Source: Salarchaeum sp. JOR-1 (GTDB taxonomy: Archaea; Halobacteriota; Halobacteria; Halobacteriales; Halobacteriaceae). From it: 64,000 nucleotides of DNA. Each line of letters begins with the position of its first letter. Position 1 is the stretch's first letter. The translations under genes were made by a program, and so were the position numbers. This document shows positions 1 through 7,776 of the stretch, piece after piece. The notes under the pieces were generated by a model. It did no database searches, was not told where the DNA came from, and saw nothing but the letters and a program-made list of their open reading frames with translations. Where the stretch lies: assembly GCF_007833275.1 (NCBI RefSeq), contig NZ_CP042241.1:372001-436000 (forward strand), read 5' to 3'.

Positions 1-28
1 CGCATTCACGAGACTACCAACACTACAC

Positions 29-2023
29 ATGAGTACGCAATCGAGTCAAACCTCACCTACCACAATCGTCAACCGCGGGCTCGACGTTTCAGTCACAGTA
101 AGCGCGCTGTTGTTCTGGGCGATCGTCCTGTACCGGTCGTACACGGAAGGCTTTCTTCCGTCCACGGTTCAGTACGGCGTCGTCTTCGTCGGCGGGATCA
201 TGACGGTCTACGCGTTGAACGAGACGAAGGAAGCGGTCGAGGAACGGGACTGGATAGACGGCATCGTCCTCCTTCCGTCCTCGATCATCCTCATCAGCGC
301 CGCCGTCTTCTTCGCCACGAACTTCGAGCTCGTCTACCTCCAGCAGCAGGGCTACGCGACCGAGCACCAGTACATGCTCGCGCGCCTTATCATCCTCTCA
401 ATCCTCTACCTCACGTGGCGCGAGTTCGGGAACCTCTTCCTCGGGCTCGTCGGCGGGATGATACTGTACGGGCTGTACGGCAACTACATCGCGGACAGCC
501 TCATCATCAGCCACGGCGGCATGGATCAGCTCACGCTCCTGCAGACCCTCGTGACCGACCTCGGCGGGTTCTACGGGAGCCTGACGCAGCTCACCGCGTC
601 CTGGATCGCGCCGTTCCTCCTGTACGCGGGCCTCCTGTTCGCGTACGGCGCGTTCGACCTCATCCTTCGCGTGGCGATCCAGTCGGCGCAGTACATCGAG
701 TCCGGCGTCGCGCAGACCGCCGTGCTCGCGTCCGCAATCATCGGTTCGATCAACGGCTCGTACACCGCGAACGCCGCGATGACCGGGTCGTTCAGCATCC
801 CGACGATGAAGGAGTCCGGAATGGCCGGTCACCGCGCCGCCGCTATCGAAGCGGTCGCGTCCACGTCCGGCCAGGTGCTGCCGCCGGTCATGGGCGCGTC
901 CGCGTTCATCATGGCGTCGACGCTCCAGACCGGCTACATCAACATCGTCGTCGCCGGCCTCGTCCCGGCCGCCATCCTGGTCGCGTGTATCAGCATCGCC
1001 GTCCACTACACGGCGATCAGCGACCAGAGCACCCAGAACATGGACTTCGAGAACTTCTTCGACGACGCGCTCACGACGACTGACAAGGTCATCGAGACCG
1101 TTCGGTTCGGCGTGCCGTTCCTCGTCCTCATCGGCCTGCTCGGCGTCCTCCAGTACACGGTGACGACGTCCGCGATGTGGACAATCTTCTCGATGGTCGG
1201 GTTCGGCGTCTTCCTCCCGGTCGTGCGCTCCGCGATTACCGGGGACTCGCCCGGAAAGGAGTTCGCGAATCAGTTCTGGAACACCGTGCACGGCTTCCGT
1301 CGCGGCGCGGTGATCCTCGCTCCGATCGCCATCATCCTCGTCGCCGTCAGCGGCGTCGTCGGCATCCTCCAGGTGACCGGCGTCCCGAGCAAGATGGCGA
1401 TCATGATCATGGGCATCTCGGGCGGCGTGCTGCTCTTCGCCGTCCTGCTCGCGATGGCCGTGAGCATCCTGATGGGCGTCGGCATGCCCACCGCGGCGGC
1501 GTACGTCATCGTCTCCGTGCTCATCGCACCGGCGCTGACGAACAACTTCGACATCCCCCAGATCGCCTCGCACTACACGGTGTTCTACGCGGCCATCCTC
1601 GCGGGAATCACGCCACCGGTCGCGACCGCGGCCGTCGTCGCGGCCGGTATCGCGGAGGCGAACTTCTGGCGGACGTGCGGCTCGGCCATCAAGATCTCCG
1701 CGCCGCTGTTCGTCCTGCCAGTCGCGTTCGCGTTCAACCCCTCGCTCGTGTCGTTCTCGCTCGGGCTGACGACCGTCTGGGTCGGCCTGCTCGTGCTGCT
1801 CGGCGCAATCGCCATCATCTACGGCCTGAACTACCCGTTCACGCTCGGGTTCTGGCAGACCATACTCGCCCGGGTCGGACTGTCCGTCCTCGGCGTCGTC
1901 GTGATGGTGTACCCGAACGACATCGTGAAGCTCGCCGGCATCGCCGTGTTCGCGGCGGTGTTCTTCGGTGAGAAGATGCTGTACGGGGACATGGAGAAGC
2001 CCACGATGGGTGATGCACAATGA
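29..2023 (+). CDS. TRAP transporter permease, 4TM/12TM fusion
   Basis: Membrane permease of a tripartite ATP-independent periplasmic (TRAP) transporter, in which the small DctQ-like and large DctM-like subunits are fused. At 664 aa it has the usual length of these fusions. Hydrophobic helices fill nearly the whole chain, and the DctM-like core contains GVGMPTAAAYVIVSVLIAP near residue 485. Fused permeases of this kind normally work with a TAXI-type substrate-binding protein and use an ion gradient to import carboxylates; that partner would lie to the left of the window. The ATG at 29 is the first start after the window edge and gives a short polar N-terminus before the first helix. The stop overlaps the next start by 4 nt (ATGA), so the two are probably translated together. 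The substrate is not known from sequence; the neighbouring CoA enzymes suggest a dicarboxylate. Confidence 0.9.
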   Translation: MSTQSSQTSPTTIVNRGLDVSVTVSALLFWAIVLYRSYTEGFLPSTVQYGVVFVGGIMTVYALNETKEAVEERDWIDGIVLLPSSIILISAAVFFATNFELVYLQQQGYATEHQYMLARLIILSILYLTWREFGNLFLGLVGGMILYGLYGNYIADSLIISHGGMDQLTLLQTLVTDLGGFYGSLTQLTASWIAPFLLYAGLLFAYGAFDLILRVAIQSAQYIESGVAQTAVLASAIIGSINGSYTANAAMTGSFSIPTMKESGMAGHRAAAIEAVASTSGQVLPPVMGASAFIMASTLQTGYINIVVAGLVPAAILVACISIAVHYTAISDQSTQNMDFENFFDDALTTTDKVIETVRFGVPFLVLIGLLGVLQYTVTTSAMWTIFSMVGFGVFLPVVRSAITGDSPGKEFANQFWNTVHGFRRGAVILAPIAIILVAVSGVVGILQVTGVPSKMAIMIMGISGGVLLFAVLLAMAVSILMGVGMPTAAAYVIVSVLIAPALTNNFDIPQIASHYTVFYAAILAGITPPVATAAVVAAGIAEANFWRTCGSAIKISAPLFVLPVAFAFNPSLVSFSLGLTTVWVGLLVLLGAIAIIYGLNYPFTLGFWQTILARVGLSVLGVVVMVYPNDIVKLAGIAVFAAVFFGEKMLYGDMEKPTMGDAQ

Positions 2024-2244
2024 GTGAACGCCGCGAAGACCCCGAAGACCAGGTCGACACGACCGACGTGGGCGGCCTCGGTGAGGTTCTCCCCGAACCC
2101 CTGAAACCGTTCTGGATGCCGATTCAGCGGATTCAGGAGTTCCGGAAGACCTGGGGGAACGCCTATACGAGCGTGCTGGAGCTCGTGCTCGGTCTCGGAC
2201 TCGCCATCGGCTACGTCTGGTGGCTCGTCCTCTACCTCGGCTAA
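2020..2244 (+). CDS. Small single-helix membrane protein coupled to TRAP permease
   Basis: 74-aa protein whose start overlaps the TRAP permease stop by 4 nt. The first ~50 residues are polar, with an acidic stretch then FWMPIQRIQEFRKTWG. The C-terminus is one hydrophobic helix (about residues 52-73, with GLGLAIGYVWW) ending at the chain end. I do not recognise a named family. The overlap suggests it is made at a fixed ratio to the permease and may be an accessory or stabilising subunit. It is too short to be a DctQ subunit, which has four helices and is already fused into the permease. The next gene converges after a 16-nt gap. Confidence 0.8.
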   Translation: MSERREDPEDQVDTTDVGGLGEVLPEPLKPFWMPIQRIQEFRKTWGNAYTSVLELVLGLGLAIGYVWWLVLYLG

Positions 2245-2260
2245 AAAACGCCGTTTCTCC

Positions 2261-3715
2261 TTACTGCCAGTTCGCGGCGCGCTCCACGTCCATCGGGATG
2301 TGAGCGTCCTGCGTCTTCACGTCCTCGAGGTAGTCGCGGAGGTCGTCGACGAACGCGGGGTGCGCGCAGTTCTCGATGATGCGTTCAGCGCGTTCGACGG
2401 GCGCGAGGCCGCGCACGTCGGCGACGCCCTGTTCGGTGACGAACACGTCGATGTCGTGTTCGGTGTGGTCGACGTGGAACGCCATCGGCACCACGCGCGA
2501 GATCTCGCCGTCCTTGATCGTGGAGGGGAGCGCGCAGACAGAGACGAGGCTGTTCCGGTTGAAGTCCGCGCTCCCGCCGACGCCGTTTATCATGCGGCTG
2601 CCGTCGACGTGCGTGGAGTTCACGTTCCCGTAGATGTCGAACTCGATGGCGCTGTTCACGCCGACGACGCCGAACTGGTCGATGAGACCGGGGTGGTTGG
2701 AGATGTCCGCGGGCCGGAGGACGATGTCCGCGGCGTAGCGTTCCACGTCGTCGAAGAGGCGTTGCTGGCCCTCGGTGGTGAGCGCGAGCGAAGTGGCGCT
2801 CGCGGCTTCGAGGCGGCCCTCGTCAAGCATATCGAACAGGCCGTCCTGGATGAGTTCGCCGAAGTACACCACGTCGCGGCCGCCGAAGTCGAGCTCCTTC
2901 AGTTCGCCCATGAGGGCGTTCCCGAGGCTGCCGACGCCGAACTGGAGGTGGATGGACTCCTCGAAGACGGGCGAGCGCTCCATCTCCCGGGTGAGGAAGT
3001 CGCCGAGGTTCTCGGCGATGGCGAGGTCGTCCTCCGTGGGGTCGCGGAACGTGTAGGTGTCGTCGGGGCGGTCGGACTCCACGACGGCGCTGAGTTTCTC
3101 GGGGTCGAACGCGACGCGCGTGGTTCCGATGCGCTCCCCGGGGTCGGTGAGCGGAACGGGGTCGCGGTTCGGTGGCGCGTCCGGCCGGTAGACGTCGTGG
3201 AGCGCCTGCAGTTCGAGCGGCTGCGCCGAGTTGACTTCGACGACGAGTTCGTCAGCGGCCTCGACGAACGCCGGCACCTGGCCGAGGGACGTGGACGGAA
3301 CGAACCAGTCCGAGCCGACCGCGACGGCCTCGACGACGCAGATGTCGGGATCGGCGATGCCGCGGTACTGCACGTCGTCGCCCATGGAGGACGCGTTCCG
3401 GTCGCTGAACGCGATGTCGCGGCGGTTCGTCGCGGCGCGCGCGACCGCCGATGACTGGTAGGTGAACCGGCGAGCGATAGCGCCCGATTCGACGAGATCG
3501 ACGTCGATCTCGTCGCCGACGTTCCCGCTGGAGACGAGCGTGAGGGCGAGGTCGCGGTCGGAGTCCGCGAGCGCGAGCGGCACCAGTTTCGGGTAGCCGA
3601 CGCTCCCGAACCCGCTCGTGAGCACGGTCGCGTCGGCGTCGATGTCGGCGGCGACCGAGTCGGCGTCCCGCATGGGGAGGTCGCCGTTCAGGCGGTCGGT
3701 GACGCTGTCGGTCAT
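2261..3715 (-). CDS. Acetyl-CoA hydrolase/CoA-transferase family protein
   Basis: 484-aa member of the acetyl-CoA hydrolase/transferase family (Cat1/AarC type), which moves CoA between carboxylates through a glutamyl-CoA thioester. The motif YFGELIQDG holds the candidate catalytic Glu (E287), matching the conserved E in the YTEVIQD motif of succinyl-CoA:acetate CoA-transferases. A glycine-rich segment (FGVGSLGNAL, near 259) and NGVGGSADFNRN (near 377) fit CoA-binding loops of the C-terminal domain. The length is normal. It converges on the TRAP genes and lies 74 nt downstream of, and co-oriented with, a glutaryl-CoA dehydrogenase-like gene, so it may activate the imported acid (for example glutarate or succinate) using another acyl-CoA as donor. 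A hydrolase role cannot be ruled out. Confidence 0.85.
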   Translation of the reverse strand: MTDSVTDRLNGDLPMRDADSVAADIDADATVLTSGFGSVGYPKLVPLALADSDRDLALTLVSSGNVGDEIDVDLVESGAIARRFTYQSSAVARAATNRRDIAFSDRNASSMGDDVQYRGIADPDICVVEAVAVGSDWFVPSTSLGQVPAFVEAADELVVEVNSAQPLELQALHDVYRPDAPPNRDPVPLTDPGERIGTTRVAFDPEKLSAVVESDRPDDTYTFRDPTEDDLAIAENLGDFLTREMERSPVFEESIHLQFGVGSLGNALMGELKELDFGGRDVVYFGELIQDGLFDMLDEGRLEAASATSLALTTEGQQRLFDDVERYAADIVLRPADISNHPGLIDQFGVVGVNSAIEFDIYGNVNSTHVDGSRMINGVGGSADFNRNSLVSVCALPSTIKDGEISRVVPMAFHVDHTEHDIDVFVTEQGVADVRGLAPVERAERIIENCAHPAFVDDLRDYLEDVKTQDAHIPMDVERAANWQ

Positions 3716-3789
3716 CGGGAACCAGACTCGGAGAAATCGTGCATGTGCGTCTGGCTACCCCGTACGCGGTCAAAAAGGCTTCCGTGCGT

Positions 3790-4950
3790 CTACTGGAACG
3801 CCTGAATCCCGGTGAGTTCCTGGCCGAGCACGAGCGTGTGGATGTCGTGCGTGCCCTCGTACGTGTAGACGGTTTCCATGTTCGCCATGTGCCGCATCGG
3901 CGAGTAGTCGGCGCTGATGCCGTTCCCGCCGAGCATCTCGCGGGCGACGCGGCTCATGTCGCGCGCCATCCGGACGTTGTTCCGCTTCGCCATCGAGACG
4001 TGTGCGGGTTCGAGGTCGCCGCGCTCCTTCAGGTCGGCGAGCCGGTGCGCGAGCAGCTGTGCCGTGGTGATCTGGGTCGCCTGTTCGGCGAGCTTCTGCT
4101 GCTGGAGCTGGAAGCCCGCGATGGGTTTGCCGAACTGCTCGCGGCCCTTCGCGTACTCGCGGGCCTCCTCGAAGGCGTCGCGCGCCGCGCCGATGACGCC
4201 CCAGGCGATGCCGTAGCGCGCCTGCGTGAGACACGAGAGCGGGCCCTTCATGCCTTCGACGCCGGGGAGGACGTTCTCCTCGGGGACGACCACGTCGTTC
4301 AGGCCGATTTCGCCCGTGATGGACGCGCGAAGGCTGAGCTTCTCGTCGAGCTTGTTCGTCGTCACGCCCTCGCGGTCGGTCTCGACGAGGAACCCGCGGA
4401 CGGTGTCGTCGTCCGAGCGGTCTTTCGCCCACACGACGGCAACGTCGGCGATCGGCGAGTTCGTGATCCAGGTCTTCGCGCCGTTCAGCACGTACTCGTC
4501 GCCGCGCTTCTCCGCGTGCGTCTCCATCCCGGACGGGTTCGAGCCGTGCTGGGGTTCGGTGAGGCCGAAGCAGCCGACGGCTTCGCCGCGCCCCATCGCG
4601 GGCAGCCACTCTTCTTTCTGCTCGTCGCTGCCGTAGGCGTGAATCGGGTACATGACGAGGGCGCCCTGCACGCTCGCCATCGAGCGAAGCCCGGAGTCAC
4701 CGGCTTCGAGCTCCTGCATGAGGAGGCCGTACGCGGTCTCGGAGACGCCGGGGAGCCCGTAGCCGTCGAGGTTCGGGGCGAAAAAGCCCATCTCGCCCAT
4801 CTTCGGGATGATATCCGTGGGGAACGTACCCTCGATGAAGTGCTCGCCGATGTCCGGCTTGATCTCGGATTCGACGAAGTCGCGGGCGGTGTCCCTGATC
4901 ATCCGCTCCTCTGCTGAGAGGTCTTCCTCCAGACCAACGAAGTCTAACAT
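3790..4950 (-). CDS. Glutaryl-CoA dehydrogenase-like acyl-CoA dehydrogenase
   Basis: 386-aa FAD-dependent acyl-CoA dehydrogenase. The catalytic base is E365 in TYEGTHDIH. The glutaryl-CoA-specific pocket is intact: E82, R89 and S93 in LEAGDSGLRSMASVQ match human GCDH Glu87, Arg94 and Ser98, which hold the distal carboxylate. The flavin/substrate loop CFGLTEPQHGSNPSG is also typical. The expected reaction is oxidative decarboxylation of glutaryl-CoA to crotonyl-CoA, with electrons passed to ETF. It is co-oriented with the CoA-transferase downstream, which could make the glutaryl-CoA. The ATG at 4950 gives the standard N-terminus; the motif TTACATGTAA overlaps the start. Confidence is high for the family and good for the substrate. 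Confidence 0.9.
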   Translation of the reverse strand: MLDFVGLEEDLSAEERMIRDTARDFVESEIKPDIGEHFIEGTFPTDIIPKMGEMGFFAPNLDGYGLPGVSETAYGLLMQELEAGDSGLRSMASVQGALVMYPIHAYGSDEQKEEWLPAMGRGEAVGCFGLTEPQHGSNPSGMETHAEKRGDEYVLNGAKTWITNSPIADVAVVWAKDRSDDDTVRGFLVETDREGVTTNKLDEKLSLRASITGEIGLNDVVVPEENVLPGVEGMKGPLSCLTQARYGIAWGVIGAARDAFEEAREYAKGREQFGKPIAGFQLQQQKLAEQATQITTAQLLAHRLADLKERGDLEPAHVSMAKRNNVRMARDMSRVAREMLGGNGISADYSPMRHMANMETVYTYEGTHDIHTLVLGQELTGIQAFQ

Positions 4951-5037
4951 TACATGTAACTAGTCGAAACGACGCATAAGGATTGTGTAACCCGGCCGGA
5001 AAACCAATAAGACGGGGCGCGAAAGAGGGAATAACGT

Positions 5038-5172
5038 ATGTCTGACGGACGAGTACGCCGGGACGCGTCGCCGTACCTCACGTCGCTCGACGGGAGCGCG
5101 GCGGAGCGCGTCACCGCGATGGAGTGGGGTCGCCACCTCGGCCGCGCGTTCGGCGCGTCCGGTGCGATTCGG
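5038..5172 (+). pseudogene. Possible 5' fragment of an unknown gene
   Basis: An ATG at 5038, preceded by an AT-rich stretch (CCAATAAGAC about 30 nt upstream), opens a reading frame starting MSDGRVRRDASPYLTSLDG with haloarchaeal codon use for about 45 codons. At about 5170 it runs into the antisense of a SprT-like gene fragment and loses sense. I do not recognise the family. It looks like the first part of a gene cut by the same event that removed the catalytic half of the facing SprT-like gene. It could also be chance coding potential. Confidence 0.35.
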
Positions 5173-5429
5173 ACGGTGCTGGCGACGGCGTGCCAGCCCT
5201 GGCTCTCGAAGAGCCGCCACGCGAGCCGTACTTCCAGGGGTGTGTCGTCGCGGTAGCGGAGGAGGCCGGCGCGGCGCTTCGCGCGCGTGCTCACCGACCA
5301 CTGCAGGTCGGAGACGTCGACGGAGAGGTCGTGGTGGGAGACGAGGTCGCGGGCGTACACGCGGACGGCGGCGAGGAGTTCGTCGTGACTGCAGGGCGGC
5401 GTGACGGCGTACCACTCGACCTCGTTCAC
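5170..5429 (-). pseudogene. SprT-like zinc metalloprotease gene, truncated before the HExxH motif
   Basis: Reading from a GTG at 5429, the frame resembles the N-terminal half of haloarchaeal SprT-like proteins: a helix with VRVYARDLVSHHDLSVDVSD, then SVSTRAKRRAG, a beta-strand region (VRLAWRLFESQGW) and AVASTVR. In intact members the last motif is followed directly by the zinc site HELVH. Here the next residues are IAPDAPNARPRW, no HExxH exists in any frame, and the homology stops at about 5170. The fragment faces another N-terminal fragment (5038-5172) across the same point, so a deletion or inversion scar is likely. A TATA-like TTCTATACTC lies about 25-30 nt upstream, so an ~86-aa stub might still be transcribed. 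Confidence 0.65.
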
Positions 5430-5476
5430 GACGCGAGTATTGGGCGGCGCGAGTATAGAATGTAGGGTCGGATCGG

Positions 5477-6223
5477 TTAGAAGACGAACGGGCCCTGCTG
5501 GCGGATGGGCTGGCGGTGGGATTCGCCGGAGACAGCGACGAGTCGGAGGCCGTCGTCGGTTTCGACGTGGTAGTCGCCGCCGGTCGTAGTGGGGAACGCG
5601 TCGCCGTCCGCGAAGTCGTCGCCGTCGACAGTTCCGTCGCCGTCGACGCCGTAGAGGAAGCCGGCCCAGTCGTCGGGCACGCTCCACGTCCACTCGTCCG
5701 TGACGCGCACGTCGAGGTACTCCATGTCGGTGTGGAGGCTGAGCGGGGAGCCGTCGCCGACGACGGTCGTGACGGTCGCGCCCTCGCGTTCGTCGGTGGG
5801 GAGGTCGCTCTGATCTGCGTCCTCGTAGTCGGCGTCGATGTCCTTCTTCTCGCGCGGGAGGTTCACCCAGAGTTGGAGGCCGTTACAGGCGCCGCCGTCG
5901 GCGGGGAACTCGGAGTGTTCGATGCCGCCGCCGGTGGTGATGCGCATCGCTTCGTTCTCGTAGGCGGTGTGGCTGACGCCGAGGGAGTCCTCGTGTTCCA
6001 TCCCGCCGTCTATCATGTAGGAGACGATTTCGAACCCCTTGTGCGGGTGCATCGGAAACCCCTTGTCCGGGTCGATGTAGAACCGCTCGAACAGCACGAA
6101 GGGGTCGAGGTTGTGCGGGTAGTTGTTCGTCGGGAACGCGCGGTTCGAGTTCACGCCCGTTCCGTGCTGGACGGTGTGTCCGGCGACCGGTTCGGGCCGT
6201 CGCTCGGGGTCGTCAGTAGACAT
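5477..6223 (-). CDS. Pirin family protein
   Basis: 248-aa bicupin of the pirin family. The N-terminal cupin carries the metal site: H59 and H61 in FPMHPHKGFE, then H103 and E105 in GGGIEHSEF, matching the three His and one Glu of human pirin. Pirins are iron-binding proteins; some degrade quercetin, others act as redox or transcription cofactors, and the haloarchaeal role is unknown. A longer in-frame extension upstream runs antisense to the SOD gene and is rejected. The ATG at 6223 is preceded by a TATA-like GCTTATCAG about 27 nt upstream. Its divergent neighbour is superoxide dismutase, so a shared oxidative-stress context is plausible but unproven. Confidence 0.9.
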   Translation of the reverse strand: MSTDDPERRPEPVAGHTVQHGTGVNSNRAFPTNNYPHNLDPFVLFERFYIDPDKGFPMHPHKGFEIVSYMIDGGMEHEDSLGVSHTAYENEAMRITTGGGIEHSEFPADGGACNGLQLWVNLPREKKDIDADYEDADQSDLPTDEREGATVTTVVGDGSPLSLHTDMEYLDVRVTDEWTWSVPDDWAGFLYGVDGDGTVDGDDFADGDAFPTTTGGDYHVETDDGLRLVAVSGESHRQPIRQQGPFVF

Positions 6224-6246
6224 ACCGAAACGAACCCACCCAATAC

Positions 6247-6256
6247 TGATAAGCAT
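6247..6256 (-). promoter_or_regulatory. Putative TATA element for pirin gene
   Basis: On the minus strand GCTTATCAGT lies about 25-30 nt before the pirin ATG (6223), the spacing expected for a leaderless haloarchaeal transcript. Assigned by eye only. Confidence 0.45.
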
Positions 6257-6424
6257 CACGTAGCCGGAAGCTAAAAAGTGATGTCTACAGAACCATTGTT
6301 TCCAGTCATCACGTATTAGGTTCTGAGGAGCCGCTGCAGCACGGTTTGAGAATTGTTGGTTTTCGTACTTGAACGCGCTACAGAGAACGTTGATACTCGT
6401 GGCGACGGTAGAATGGGACGCATT

Positions 6425-7027
6425 ATGAGCGACTACGAACTTCCCGCGCTGCCGTACGAGTACGACGCGCTCGAACCGCACATCAGCGAGCAAGTGCTCA
6501 CGTGGCATCACGACACCCACCACCAGGGCTACGTGAACGGCTGGAACAGCGCCGAAGAAACGCTCGAAGCAAACCGCGAGGACGGCGACTTCTCCAGCTC
6601 CGCGGCCGCCATCCGCAACGTCACCCACAACGGGAGCGGGCACGTGCTCCACACGCTGTTCTGGGAGTCGATGAGCCCCGAGGGCGGCGACGAGCCCGAG
6701 GGCGACCTCCGAGACCGCATCGAGGAGGACTTCGGCTCCTACGAGGCGTGGAAGGGCGAGTTCGAGGCCGCGGCGTCCGCCGCCGGCGGCTGGGCACTCC
6801 TCGTCTACGACAGCCACTCCAACCAGCTGCGTAACCTGGTGGTGGACAAGCACGACCAGGGCGCGCTCTGGGGCGCGCATCCCATCCTCGCGCTCGACGT
6901 CTGGGAGCACTCCTACTACTACGATTATGGCCCTGACCGCGGCGACTTCATCAGTAACTTCTTCGACGTCGTCGACTGGGAGGAGCCCGCGAGCCGGTTC
7001 GCGGACGCAGTCGAGCGCTTCGAATAA
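6425..7027 (+). CDS. sod: Superoxide dismutase (Mn/Fe family)
   Basis: 200-aa Mn/Fe superoxide dismutase that dismutates superoxide to oxygen and hydrogen peroxide in the cytoplasm. All four metal ligands are present: H28 (TWHHDTHHQGY), H76 (GHVLHTLFW), and D158 and H162 (LALDVWEHSYYYDYG). The length is normal. I chose the ATG at 6425 because the protein then begins SDYELPALPYEYDAL, the conserved N-terminus; the upstream in-frame ATG at 6353 adds 24 residues with no family match. Haloarchaeal members are usually manganese enzymes. Confidence 0.97.
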   Translation: MSDYELPALPYEYDALEPHISEQVLTWHHDTHHQGYVNGWNSAEETLEANREDGDFSSSAAAIRNVTHNGSGHVLHTLFWESMSPEGGDEPEGDLRDRIEEDFGSYEAWKGEFEAAASAAGGWALLVYDSHSNQLRNLVVDKHDQGALWGAHPILALDVWEHSYYYDYGPDRGDFISNFFDVVDWEEPASRFADAVERFE

Positions 7028-7155
7028 ACGGACGCCAGTCCGCCCGCGGTGACAGTCGGCCCACGGTTGGCACCTTTTCGGAACCCCAGCCGGGTTCCAC
7101 CCGTCTCGACGTCCCGAATAGCAACGCGGACGCGTAGAAGGAGCTGAGCGGTGGG

Positions 7156-7656
7156 TTAGTCGTCGAACGGCTCGCCAGTGATGGTTCCCCAGTCGCCCCG
7201 ATGGAACGTGAGCGGGGCAGCGTTCTCGTCGCGGACGGCGGCGTGTTCCGCGCGGCCGGCGTAGATGGTGTGGTCGCCGACGGTGAACGTGTCGTGAAGC
7301 GTGCAGTCCACGGCGGCGAGCGCGTCCTCGAAGACGGGTGCGCCGGTGGCCTCGGTGGTCGTCTCCTCCTCGGTGAAGGGGTCGCCGCCCTCGCTCATGC
7401 CCGCGAAGTGTTCGGCGAGGCCGCGCTGGTCGGTGGTGAGGATGTTGACGGCGTAGCTGTCGGTGTCGGTCTTCTGGAGGATGCGGTGGGCTTCGGTGCC
7501 GTGGTCGAGGGAGACGAGGACGACGGGCGGATCGAGGCTGAGGCTGGCGAAGGCGTTGACGGTGATGCCGTGTGGCTCCTCGCCGGGGAGGGTGACGACG
7601 GTGACGCCCGTCGCGAAGTTCCCGAGGACGGTGCGGAAGGCGTCCGCGTCCACCAT
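7156..7656 (-). CDS. Flavin reductase domain protein
   Basis: 166-aa protein with the FMN-binding split-barrel fold of the flavin reductase (HpaC/RutF-like) family. Typical signs are FRTVLGNFATGVTVVT at the start, HGITVNAFASLSLDPP around residue 31-46 and the loop NILTTDQRGLAEHFAG. Family members reduce free flavin with NAD(P)H or serve as the reductase half of two-component monooxygenases. No monooxygenase partner is adjacent, so the partner is unknown. The ATG at 7656 is preferred over the GTG one codon upstream. Confidence 0.85.
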   Translation of the reverse strand: MVDADAFRTVLGNFATGVTVVTLPGEEPHGITVNAFASLSLDPPVVLVSLDHGTEAHRILQKTDTDSYAVNILTTDQRGLAEHFAGMSEGGDPFTEEETTTEATGAPVFEDALAAVDCTLHDTFTVGDHTIYAGRAEHAAVRDENAAPLTFHRGDWGTITGEPFDD

Positions 7657-7776
7657 CACGCCCCACCTCCGAGCGCGGCCTGTTCGAGAGCGGTGCGTGC
7701 GTGACGACGCTGATACGTCATGCTCGAACAGTGGGCCGGGCGGGAGAAGAGCGCTTTCTGCAGACGCGTACAGCAG

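Noticed and set aside
5477-7666. A 729-codon frame joining pirin to upstream sequence
   Set aside because: Only the part from 6223 down is pirin. The rest is antisense to SOD and out of frame with the flavin-reductase-like gene, so it is not a fusion.
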